This document shows positions 13,707-20,866 of a stretch of DNA of 24,460 nt, piece by piece. Below the pieces are notes generated by a model. That model saw only the letters and a list, made by a program, of their open reading frames with translations. It did no database searches and had not been told where the DNA came from. The first letter of the stretch is position 1, and the number at the start of each line of letters is the position of its first letter. Both the position numbers and the translations under genes were made by a program. The DNA is from DAOWGG01 sp965369815 (lineage in GTDB: Bacteria > Patescibacteriota > Gracilibacteria > UM-FILTER-43-11), in contig CBDUQS010000018.1 in the NCBI GenBank assembly GCA_965369815.1, forward strand, positions 1-24,460. Reading direction: 5' to 3'.

Positions 13707-14318
13707 TTATTCAGCTGGCTTTTCTTCCTCCTCAGCAGGAGCCTCTTCAGCCGCTTCTTTAGCAGGCTCAGCTTCGACAGGAGCCTCTTCAGCTACTTCC
13801 TCAGTAGGTTCAGCTTCGACAGGAGCTTCAGCCTGAACCGCATCATCAGATGCTTCAGCTACAGCTTCTGGTGCTGCCTTTGCTTCCTCAGCTTTTTTCT
13901 TCTCATCCGCCTTAACCGCTTCCTGAATCATAGCATCCATTTTAGATTCTTCCTCTGCACGTTCAGCATCGGTTACATGACGTTCTTGCAAACGAGCTGA
14001 TTTACCAGAACGTTCACGCATGTAGTAAAGCTTTGAACGCCTTACTTTCGCCTTTTTCTTAACTTCGATTTTAGTCACATTTGGTGAATGCAATGGGAAT
14101 GTTTTTTCAACACCAATTCCCTGTACAATCTTACGTACCGTAATGGTTTTTTCAGAACCTTCACCATGCCCTGTCTTGATCACCAATCCTTCAAAAATCT
14201 GAGTACGCTCCTTCTCTCCCTCTTTAATTCTTTGATGAATACGAACGGTATAGCCCGTTTTCACTTCAGGGACTCTTCTTATTTGTTCTTTTTGTACTTC
14301 TCGGATAAGGGGATGCAT
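13707..14318 (-). CDS. rplS: Large ribosomal subunit protein bL19 with long acidic tail
   Basis: L19 sits at the 30S-50S interface. Residues 1-115 are a normal L19: VKTGYTVRIHQRIKEGEKERTQIFEGLVI, SEKTITVRKIVQGIGVEKTFPLHSPNV, and VRRSKLYYMRERSGKSARLQE. The total of 203 residues is nearly twice the usual 115, because of a tail (near 116-203) of Glu, Ala, Pro, Lys and Val. The tail contains a duplicated unit, EEAPVEAEPTEEVA and EEAPVEAEPAKEAA, also visible in the DNA. No trmD or rimM is adjacent, although these usually accompany rplS. The start is the ATG at 14318, preceded by no SD. Confidence 0.94.
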   Translation of the reverse strand: MHPLIREVQKEQIRRVPEVKTGYTVRIHQRIKEGEKERTQIFEGLVIKTGHGEGSEKTITVRKIVQGIGVEKTFPLHSPNVTKIEVKKKAKVRRSKLYYMRERSGKSARLQERHVTDAERAEEESKMDAMIQEAVKADEKKKAEEAKAAPEAVAEASDDAVQAEAPVEAEPTEEVAEEAPVEAEPAKEAAEEAPAEEEEKPAE

Positions 14319-14407
14319 TTTGGTAAGGATTAAGGATTAAGCACTAAGGCTTAAGTAAAAATTGCTTGTATAATTTAGAGAACTTCTGAGTTAAAAGCAA
14401 GGTTTTT

Positions 14408-14983
14408 TTAATATCGGATCTTTTCTAATTCTTTTTTCAGCCTATTGATGGCAACGATTGTCTTGTCGTCCAAAACCAAATCTCGTATGAATTTATCTTT
14501 CATCTCCAATCGATACAAGAAATCGCGTTTGGTCATACTGGTGAATTTTAGATCCTTTCCCGCCTTTGCATGTTCAGCCAAAAGCCCCTGAAGTTTTTCC
14601 TTATCTAAATCTCCGACGATCAGAAGATCGACTGGTGCTTGCATCCCAACAAATACCCCCGACAAAAGCAATAGATCTACCTCTCCGGTTTTCCCGATTT
14701 TTCGGATCAAATCACCATCGTTATTCATTGCTTTTAATATGATGTCTCGTAATTCATTAAAAATCACAAAGTCTTTATTACAAAAGAAATACTTTTTACG
14801 ATTTTTAACTCGACTTCTTAAAAGACCAATTTTTTTCAAATTATCCAATTCACGACGAATAGAGTTGATCTGTTCATCGAGCTTTCTTGTTAGCTCACGA
14901 ATAAAATACTCCTCGTCGGGATTGAGTAGAAAAACGGTGAGCAATTTAATACGTGCTTTAGAGCTGAATAGAGCTTTTAACAT
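14408..14983 (-). CDS. Winged-helix regulator with nucleotidyltransferase-like domain
   Basis: The 191-residue protein begins with a winged-helix domain (near 1-68: LFSSKARIKLLTVFLLNPDEEYFIRELTRKLDE, SIRRELDNLKKIGLLRSR, then KKYFFCNKD as the wing). Residues 95-125 (DLLLLSGVFVGMQAPVDLLIVGDLDKEKL) resemble the minimal nucleotidyltransferase fold, but the usual GS and DxD catalytic pattern is weak: SGVF and VDLLIVGD are left, so activity is uncertain. This two-domain layout is seen often in CPR genomes without a known target. A strong promoter (15114-15142) gives it a leader of about 124 nt. The C-terminus is a basic helix, INRLKKELEKIR. Confidence 0.7.
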   Translation of the reverse strand: MLKALFSSKARIKLLTVFLLNPDEEYFIRELTRKLDEQINSIRRELDNLKKIGLLRSRVKNRKKYFFCNKDFVIFNELRDIILKAMNNDGDLIRKIGKTGEVDLLLLSGVFVGMQAPVDLLIVGDLDKEKLQGLLAEHAKAGKDLKFTSMTKRDFLYRLEMKDKFIRDLVLDDKTIVAINRLKKELEKIRY

Positions 14984-15113
14984 AAGAAAATCAAAGATAA
15001 AGAAATAGGACGAAAGGTTTTTGTTTGATTATTTTCCTTTTGCCTTTTTATTTTTGATGCACTTCCAATTGAGGCTCCTCTTTTTTGAAACGCTCAACTT
15101 TCTGTGCACATAT

Positions 15114-15142
15114 TTTATACACAGACCGTTTTTTATTGGCAA
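15114..15142 (-). promoter_or_regulatory. Promoter of the winged-helix gene
   Basis: On the minus strand TTGCCA (15137-15142), a 17-bp spacer and TATAAA (15114-15119), both 5/6 matches. The predicted start is near 15107, leaving a leader of about 124 nt that contains no obvious ORF. The rest of the 293-bp spacer 14984-15276 holds an A/T-rich inverted repeat and nothing else recognisable. Confidence 0.6.
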
Positions 15143-15222
15143 GTATTTTTTTGTAACATTTTTTAGCTATTCAAAAAAAACGTCTACAGATAGCCATATA
15201 ATCTAATTGACAAAAAATACTT
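15141..15222. repeat. A/T-rich inverted repeat in the 15.1-15.2 kb spacer
   Basis: AAGTATTTTTTTGT (15141-15154) is matched by ACAAAAAATACTT (15210-15222) with one extra T, and GCTAT/ATAGC pair inside. A third copy of the word, GGGTATTTTTTGTACCC, lies at 15256-15272 as a small hairpin. It could act as a weak bidirectional terminator, but there is no proper U-tract hairpin. Confidence 0.45.
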
Positions 15223-15276
15223 ATATCCTAAAAAGAGAATATAAAATTTATTCATGGGTATTTTTTGTACCCTTCC

Positions 15277-15525
15277 TTAATTTGCTGAATTTCCTCCCTC
15301 ATCATCGTCGTCATCCTCAGCCCCCTCCTCTTTCCCTGCCTTCCAAAATAAAACCAAAAGCCCTCCCATAACCGCTCCCAATCCTGCTGTTTGGAATAGG
15401 ACAAGCGTTGGATTTGAATTTGGATTGATTAAATACCACACACAAGTAGAACCGATCTGTGGCATAGCAAGCACTAAAATAAGCAGAAAGACAATTATTG
15501 CCCCAATGAGATATATCTTTTTCAT
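15277..15525 (-). CDS. Small two-helix membrane protein with Asp-rich tail, unknown function
   Basis: The 82-residue protein has a hydrophobic segment at 4-22 (IYLIGAIIVFLLILVLAMP), an outside loop with one Cys (GSTCVWYLINPNSNP), a second segment at 44-61 (FQTAGLGAVMGGLLVLFW) and a cytoplasm-like acidic tail with five Asp in a row. No family is recognised. The loop Cys could form a disulfide or a cofactor contact, but that is speculation. It has its own promoter (15552-15581) and is followed by about 290 bp with no gene. Codon use and length support a real gene; the tail resembles the acidic tails elsewhere in the window. Confidence 0.7.
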   Translation of the reverse strand: MKKIYLIGAIIVFLLILVLAMPQIGSTCVWYLINPNSNPTLVLFQTAGLGAVMGGLLVLFWKAGKEEGAEDDDDDEGGNSAN

Positions 15526-15551
15526 GATCTATTTTATTTTTAATTTATTTA

Positions 15552-15581
15552 ATTTTATCATAAGTCTATCTTGCATATCAA
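15552..15581 (-). promoter_or_regulatory. Promoter of the small membrane protein gene
   Basis: On the minus strand TTGATA (15576-15581), an 18-bp spacer and TAAAAT (15552-15557), with TGA before the -10 as an extended element. The predicted start is about 20 nt before the ATG at 15525. Confidence 0.5.
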
Positions 15582-15600
15582 TAAAAGGTATTATGAATTT

Positions 15601-16260
15601 ATGAGTATTTCTAAAAACATTCAATCTATTCAAAAGAAGATTGCCGAAATCGCCTCAGAACCGGTCACACTGATTGCCGTGACGAAAGGCCGAAACCTGA
15701 ATGAAATTCAGGAAGCTATCACTGCTGGTATTACCCATATTGGTGAGAATCGACTTCAAGAAGCTAAAGAAAAACTCCCCCACCTTCCCAAAAATATAAC
15801 CAAACACTTCATTGGGCATCTACAAAGCAATAAAGTAAGGGAGGTAGTAGCACTTTTTGATGTGATTCAGAGCGTCGATAGCTTGAAACTTGCCCAGAAA
15901 ATTAATGATGAATGTCAAAAAATTGATAAAGTGATGCCAATTCTGATTCAAGTGAATATTTCGAATGAACCTCAGAAAGGTGGGCTACCTCCAAATGAAG
16001 TGATTGAGCTAATTGAAATGACTAAGGATTTACCTAATATTCATATTGAGGGATTGATGGCGATTGGTGAGCGAACAGACGATGAAAAAGTGGCTATAAA
16101 TGGCCTTAGAAAGCTAAGAACCCTTTGTTATGAATTGCAAAAAAAGCCCAGAAATAGGATTAAATAATCCTACCGTTCCATATGAATGAGTGAAAATTTT
16201 CTATTGGCGATTCAAGAAGGTTCTAATATGGTCCGAATCGGACGAGGTATTTTTGAGTGA
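15601..16260 (+). pseudogene. yggS: YggS-family PLP homeostasis protein, interrupted near the C-terminus
   Basis: YggS (PLPBP) proteins bind pyridoxal phosphate and balance PLP levels. From ATG 15601 the frame shows the PLP lysine motif LIAVTKGRN (Lys near 26), then HIGENRLQEAKEKLP, HFIGHLQSNKVREVV, QSVDSLKLAQKI, VNISNEPQKGGLPP and GLMAIG. It stops early at TAA 16165-16167 after ELQKKPRNRIK. The usual ending is present downstream: MSENFLLAIQEGSNMVRIG (16186-16242) then RGIFE and TGA 16258. If the A7 run at 16139-16145 were A6 and one G were added near 16184, the frame would read PEIGLNNPTVPY-GMSENF and give about 219 residues, the family size. So two compensating indels break it, by real decay or assembly error. 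The missing part holds the phosphate-binding loop. Confidence 0.85.
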
Positions 16261-16262
16261 AT

Positions 16263-17051
16263 TTAATCGCTAGTAAACATGGCTCTTATTTGGCTTCTAT
16301 CAAGCGTTCCATACGAGTTCAGGAGCTTTCTCCATTGCACCTTTAATTCCTCCTCATTTTTAGCTTCATTAAGGTGATCTTTAACTCTCTCTAGCAGATC
16401 ACCTTTCCCCAAGAATTCTTCTAGTTTGCCATAATAGCCTTCAAGCTTTTCTGTCATACCTGCCCTCTCGTCAGCAGCATCAATAATATCCTCTACCCCT
16501 CTGTTTACAAAAAGATTAATCCATTTTTCAAGCTCTGGTCCAAAAGCTGCCTCAACTTCATCAAAATGTTGACCAATAGAATCCCCATCCCCCTTAAGTA
16601 AATGACTATATCTATCAGCAATATCATCTACTGTCTGAAGTTTTTCAAGCTTATCGATTTCAATAACGAGATCTACCCCTCGATCTTTATCACCACTCTC
16701 AAATGCCGCATCTTTTTGCCTTTCAAGATCAGCAATGTATTCTTCTTTTTTTTCTCGAGAAAAGGCGAGCTCAAGAATTTGATTCATTTCGTCGGCATAA
16801 TCCTGAAGTGCCTGATCAGTCGCTTCATCATTATCAGGCATAATCCAATTGCTATACTCACTGTCTGCCTGCTTCTTGAAGGCATTTAAATGCCTTTCAA
16901 TTGTTTCTTGTTGATCTCTTACATATGAGCTTAAGCGATGATTTTCTCTGCCCAGTTCGCCCAAATCATCTTTCTCTGAACTCAGTTGGAATTGATCCAC
17001 ATCTTTAGGGTCATCTACAACCTTTACGGGCTCAAAATTTTCAGCAGACAT
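16263..17051 (-). CDS. Helical protein of unknown function, 262 residues
   Basis: No family is recognised. The sequence is soluble, acidic and predicted to be mostly alpha-helical, with heptad-like stretches (near 30-60, LGRENHRLSSYVRDQQETIERH; near 85-125). There is no membrane segment, no cysteine and no catalytic motif. A C-terminal helical region (near 175-262) contains regularly spaced Leu, Trp and Tyr. It starts 3 bp after the stop of the 109-residue helical gene at 17055, so the two form one operon and may act together. Its stop is 2 bp from the end of yggS on the other strand. A structural or binding role is only a guess. Confidence 0.7.
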   Translation of the reverse strand: MSAENFEPVKVVDDPKDVDQFQLSSEKDDLGELGRENHRLSSYVRDQQETIERHLNAFKKQADSEYSNWIMPDNDEATDQALQDYADEMNQILELAFSREKKEEYIADLERQKDAAFESGDKDRGVDLVIEIDKLEKLQTVDDIADRYSHLLKGDGDSIGQHFDEVEAAFGPELEKWINLFVNRGVEDIIDAADERAGMTEKLEGYYGKLEEFLGKGDLLERVKDHLNEAKNEEELKVQWRKLLNSYGTLDRSQIRAMFTSD

Positions 17052-17054
17052 TTT

Positions 17055-17384
17055 TTAAAGATTAGAAAGTAAATTTTCAGCTTCATCAGATTCCTGGGTT
17101 TTTTCGGATTCTTCGGCTTTTTTATAAGCAGTTTTTGTATCTTTTACTATTTTCTCGTCTATCTCTTTGAGCTGATCCCCTGTTTTTTCAAGCAATGCAT
17201 TTTGAGCCTTCACATAAGCCTGATTTGCTTTTAGCATTTCTTGAGCCATTTGAAGGTAGTCGACAATTTTTTGCTTTTCTTCCTCAGTAAAAACATCGAT
17301 ACGTTTTATCACTCCCTGATAGTTTTCTGGTGTCAGAAGATCTTTATTTTGCTGAATGATTTTTAGAACGTCGTCTTTGGTCAT
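17055..17384 (-). CDS. Small helical protein of unknown function, 109 residues
   Basis: No family is recognised. Residues 1-45 (KDDVLKIIQQNKDLLTPENYQGVIKRIDVFTEEEKQKIVDYL) look like two short helices with a turn, and residues 45-105 form a long, Lys/Glu/Ala-rich probable coiled coil. It is first in a two-gene operon with the 262-residue protein, driven by a good promoter (17408-17436). There is no SD. Conserved pairing in related genomes would suggest a complex. Confidence 0.65.
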   Translation of the reverse strand: MTKDDVLKIIQQNKDLLTPENYQGVIKRIDVFTEEEKQKIVDYLQMAQEMLKANQAYVKAQNALLEKTGDQLKEIDEKIVKDTKTAYKKAEESEKTQESDEAENLLSNL

Positions 17385-17407
17385 AAATTTTTATTTTTTA
17401 TCTTACC

Positions 17408-17436
17408 ATTTTAGCATAAATTCAATCTATTTTCAA
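17408..17436 (-). promoter_or_regulatory. Promoter of the two-gene helical operon
   Basis: On the minus strand TTGAAA (17431-17436), a 17-bp spacer and an extended -10 TGC-TAAAAT (17408-17413). The start near 17401 gives a 17-nt leader to ATG 17384. Confidence 0.65.
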
Positions 17437-17493
17437 GCCAAACAAGCCAAAAAGCCCATTTCATATCAACCCTAATAGAAAGATGGCTTAAAA

Positions 17494-18150
17494 TTAACTT
17501 TCCCTGCTAACAATAAGACTTGCGAAATTTAAGGCAGGAAATAAAACTTCTTTTACTTTCATTCCCATTGCTCTTTTTTCTGGATCTTCTTTTGTGCTCC
17601 TTTTCCATTGAATATAGGCATCTTTCATCTCAGGAGATTCAAGTTTTTTGGTTGCTTCAATATAATCTTCAGCTGCAATCCGCATGTCTTCTCTGTCTTC
17701 TGACTCAATCGCAGAATAAAGCGCCCAAAAGACATCCAATACCTCATCAAAACCTTCTACTTGGCTCATTCCACTCTCTTCGGCATTAAGATCAAGATTG
17801 TCTATTGATAAATTCAAAAACATTTCTTCAAGGCTAGGTAGCCTTTCAATATCTTCTGGAGTAGGTGTAAGATTTTCTTTGGGTAAGTTCAATTTTACCC
17901 TTGGCTTTCTAGAAGATGGAGAAAATTTAGATTTCCTTAAATCAATCCTAGAAGAGGTTTTTGTGGGCTCATTTAAAGTTGTTTCGGCCTTATTTAGAGC
18001 AATATTGGCCTCTGTGTCTTTTTTTGAAACTAAGGCTCCTCCTCCCACCAAAGCGGCGGCCAAAACCAACCATAACCAACGTCGATTTTTTTTAATACCC
18101 AACCCCCTTTGAGATGGGACTTGCCTTTGGTTTAAACTTTCAAATGACAT
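17494..18150 (-). CDS. Single-pass membrane protein of unknown function, 218 residues
   Basis: A basic cytoplasmic N-terminus (GLGIKKNRRW) precedes one hydrophobic segment (near 25-42, WLWLVLAAALVGGGALVS), then a polar linker rich in Ser, Thr, Lys and Pro (near 45-100), and a helical acidic domain (near 105-215, LEEMFLNLSIDNLDLN, FDEVLDVFWALYSAIES, RMAAEDYIEATKKLESPEMKDAYIQWKR). This would place the helical domain outside the cell, so it could be an anchored surface protein. It shares a run of leftward genes with the two helical proteins downstream, though it has its own promoter. No enzyme motif and no cysteine in the mature part are seen. Confidence 0.7.
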   Translation of the reverse strand: MSFESLNQRQVPSQRGLGIKKNRRWLWLVLAAALVGGGALVSKKDTEANIALNKAETTLNEPTKTSSRIDLRKSKFSPSSRKPRVKLNLPKENLTPTPEDIERLPSLEEMFLNLSIDNLDLNAEESGMSQVEGFDEVLDVFWALYSAIESEDREDMRIAAEDYIEATKKLESPEMKDAYIQWKRSTKEDPEKRAMGMKVKEVLFPALNFASLIVSRES

Positions 18151-18177
18151 AGTATTTTGTTGGCATTCAGGATATCT

Positions 18178-18205
18178 ATCTTACACTATTTTATTTATTT
18201 GTCAA
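18178..18205 (-). promoter_or_regulatory. Promoter of the single-pass membrane protein gene
   Basis: On the minus strand a perfect TTGACA (18200-18205), a 16-bp spacer and TAAGAT (18178-18183, 4/6). The start near 18171 gives a leader of about 20 nt. Confidence 0.55.
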
Positions 18206-18264
18206 TAATAAGCCTATTACAAAAATAAGACCTTCAAATCTATCAAACCTAAAATTATTAAAAA

Positions 18265-20757
18265 CTATAAGCTCCTCTCTTTCTTTTCCACTTTAAACGC
18301 CTCAAGAATGTCTCCTTCCTGAACGGGCTGAAGAACTTTTATACGAACTCCACATTCAGATCCCTTTTCAAGGTCGGTTACATCTTCCTGTACGTGCTTA
18401 AGGGATTCTAACTGAGTTTCGAATAGCATTTCCCCATCTCTCATTACGCGAACCATTGCCCCTTTTTCTATCTTCCCTTGCGTCACCTTACATCCAGCGA
18501 TCACCCATTTCTTTTTGTCTAGGAAAATCTGCTTGATTTCCATCTTTCCAAGGTCAATAACATTTATTTCTGGCTCAAGCATACCGGATAGAATCGCTTT
18601 TACATCCTCGGTAAGCTTATAGATAATGACGTAATTTTTAATATCCACCCGTTCTTTTTCGGCTAATTTTTGTACATGGACATTGGCCTTTACATGAAAG
18701 CCAACCAAAAGCGCCTGACTTGCCGAAGCCATCACGACGTCGGTATCAGAAATATTCCCAACGCCACAGTGAATCGCTTTCACTGCCACATCGTCGTTTT
18801 TAATCTTGCTTAAGGCCTGTAGAATAGCCTCCAAAGAACCTTTTGTATCTGCTTTTACAACCAGTTTTAGGTAGTTGATTTCTCCCGTGTTGATCTGTGA
18901 CACGATACGCTCTACCATCGAACCATCATCATTATCTTCTTGATGACGCTTGAGATCCATAACTTGATTTAAGCGCTCTTTTGCAATTTTTTCGTTCTTA
19001 AATGCCTGTAAAATATCACCAGCCCTTGGTACCTTACTAAGGCCAGAAATTCGTGCCGCACCTGATGGGGGAATATTTTTAAGATTTTCGCCTTTGTGAT
19101 TCTGCATGGTTTTTACACGACCGATTGTATCTCCTACCACGACTGAGTTTCCTGCTTCTAAAGTTCCTGTGTTCACCAAAATGGTTGCCACTGGCCCCAG
19201 AGAAGGATCCAAATGTGCTTCTACTACAGTTCCTACCGCCATTCGTTTTGCATTCGCCTTTAAAACTTCCATCTCAGCGACTAGTAAAATCATTTCTAAA
19301 AGAGTATCGATCCCTTCACCCGTGTGCGCCGACACAGGAACCATGATCACTTTTCCACCCCAATCTTCTGCCTGCAAACCATGTTCAACCAGCTCTCCCT
19401 TAACCTTATCGGGGTTTGCATTGGGTTTATCCATTTTATTGATCGCCACAATGACCGGTACCCCTGCCTCTTTGGCATGATTAAGCGCTTCAACGGTTTG
19501 TGGCTTTACTCCTTCATCGGCCGCTACCACCAAGATCGCGATATCGGTTACTTTTGCTCCACGAGCACGCATTGATGTAAATGCTTCATGCCCAGGAGTA
19601 TCAAGAAAAGTAATCAAGTGACCACTCTTTTCTACCTGATAAGCACCAATATGCTGAGTAATTCCCCCTGACTCCCCTGCGACCACATCGGCGTTACGAA
19701 TCGTATCGAGCAATTTCGTTTTTCCGTGGTCGACATGTCCCATTACCGTTACGATCGGAGGACGTTCTTTGAGCAGGCTTTTATCTTCCTCGTGCAATAA
19801 GGCCTTTAAATTCCCCTCAAACAAATCTTCGGATGTCACTTCTTTCTCCATCATTTTCACCTCCATATTAAGTTCTGCCGCCACTACAGCAGCCGTATCA
19901 AAATCAATTTTCTGATTGATAGTTGCCATAACCCCATTCTTAAATAAGTTGGCGATCACATCGGTTACTGGCAAACCGCATTTCTCTGAAAATTCTTTTA
20001 CGCTAATTACTTCAGGGATTTCAACCACCCCTGTTTTTTTCTTAATTTGAGGCTGAGCTTTTGGACCCCTTTTTTGACCCGTTGCACGTGATTTTTTTTG
20101 AGCCTTAAAATGCTCGCGATCCACCTCCTTCTCAATCGCTATCGCTTCCGCACTCAAACCTTTTTCCCCCTCTCCCACATCGTAAGTCACGCGGGCCACT
20201 TGAATTTTTCGACCTGTATGAGGATGGCGCATAGCACTCAAAGCTATTTCCTCTGGTCGCCTATACCCCCCTTTGCCCCTGCGCTTTCCTTTTGATTTAT
20301 AATAAGTTTTAGGAGTCTCCACTTTCTTAACTTCACCCCCTGTTGTTGCTGGCTTTTTATTCAACTCAATTCGCCTTGAAACAGAAACCTGAGCGGTTTT
20401 CTTAGCTTCAATAGTTGGTGTTGATTTGGGAACCTCCCCTCTTTTTTCTTCAACAACTACCTCAGTCTTTTTATCATCTTCCTCCTCCTCTTTCTCTTCT
20501 TTTTTAACTACTTTCTTTTTAACAACTCTCGGCTTTTTTTCTGGCTTTACCTCTTTGTCATCTTTCATAACAACCGCCGCTCGCTTTCTTTTTAGAGTTG
20601 GCTTTACCTTCCCCTTTAAAAAACGTACCAATCCTGATGCCAAAGCGTCATCCACTTCGTGAGCAGTGGTACTGATTCCAAAATTCGTCTTAACGAGCTC
20701 TCGTCGGAGCTCTTGTGTGGTAATACGAAGTTCTTTAGCGATGTCCGCTAAGCGCAT
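18265..20757 (-). CDS. infB: Translation initiation factor IF-2
   Basis: IF-2 is the GTPase that brings initiator tRNA to the ribosome. The 830 residues show an N-terminal IF2-N-type domain (MRLADIAKELRITTQELRRELVKTNFGIS), a long, charged Lys/Glu linker with a basic KSKGKRRGKGGYRRPEEIAL segment, a second IF2-N domain (IPEVISVKEFSEKCGLPVTDVIANLFKNGVMATINQKID), the G domain and the C-terminal domains. G motifs are GHVDHGKTKLLD, DTPGHEAFTSMRARG and NKMDKP. The length is normal. No nusA, rbfA or ylxR neighbours are present, unlike the usual nus-inf cluster. Upstream is the lipoprotein gene after 109 bp; the spacer has repeated words GTGCGA and GTCTCAA (near 20821-20848). Stop is TAG. There is no SD. 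Confidence 0.97.
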   Translation of the reverse strand: MRLADIAKELRITTQELRRELVKTNFGISTTAHEVDDALASGLVRFLKGKVKPTLKRKRAAVVMKDDKEVKPEKKPRVVKKKVVKKEEKEEEEDDKKTEVVVEEKRGEVPKSTPTIEAKKTAQVSVSRRIELNKKPATTGGEVKKVETPKTYYKSKGKRRGKGGYRRPEEIALSAMRHPHTGRKIQVARVTYDVGEGEKGLSAEAIAIEKEVDREHFKAQKKSRATGQKRGPKAQPQIKKKTGVVEIPEVISVKEFSEKCGLPVTDVIANLFKNGVMATINQKIDFDTAAVVAAELNMEVKMMEKEVTSEDLFEGNLKALLHEEDKSLLKERPPIVTVMGHVDHGKTKLLDTIRNADVVAGESGGITQHIGAYQVEKSGHLITFLDTPGHEAFTSMRARGAKVTDIAILVVAADEGVKPQTVEALNHAKEAGVPVIVAINKMDKPNANPDKVKGELVEHGLQAEDWGGKVIMVPVSAHTGEGIDTLLEMILLVAEMEVLKANAKRMAVGTVVEAHLDPSLGPVATILVNTGTLEAGNSVVVGDTIGRVKTMQNHKGENLKNIPPSGAARISGLSKVPRAGDILQAFKNEKIAKERLNQVMDLKRHQEDNDDGSMVERIVSQINTGEINYLKLVVKADTKGSLEAILQALSKIKNDDVAVKAIHCGVGNISDTDVVMASASQALLVGFHVKANVHVQKLAEKERVDIKNYVIIYKLTEDVKAILSGMLEPEINVIDLGKMEIKQIFLDKKKWVIAGCKVTQGKIEKGAMVRVMRDGEMLFETQLESLKHVQEDVTDLEKGSECGVRIKVLQPVQEGDILEAFKVEKKERSL

Positions 20758-20820
20758 AAGGGTACGGTTAAAAAAAGCGCTAAAAGATTATCAGACTTAA
20801 GCCAGAGAGGCAAGCCAAAT

Positions 20821-20848
20821 AGTGCGAGTGCGAGTCTCAAGTCTCAAG
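20821..20848. repeat. Short tandem words GTGCGA and GTCTCAA before infB
   Basis: GTGCGA GTGCGA then GTCTCAA GTCTCAA follow each other in the spacer. This resembles the ACTCGAA-type word repeats elsewhere in the window and has no obvious function. Confidence 0.6.
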
Positions 20849-20866
20849 TGGACACTTACCTGGGGA

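Noticed and set aside
15207..15234. Rightward TTGACA-16-TAAAAA promoter at 15.2 kb for an unknown small RNA
   Set aside because: The -10 is weak, no terminator follows, and the region is part of an A/T-rich inverted repeat, so a match by chance is likely.
16183..16185. UGA read as glycine at the conserved SxGMS motif of yggS
   Set aside because: The position does match a Gly codon, but a TAA lies upstream in the same frame, long genes here contain no internal TGA, and RF2 is present. Two small indels explain it better.
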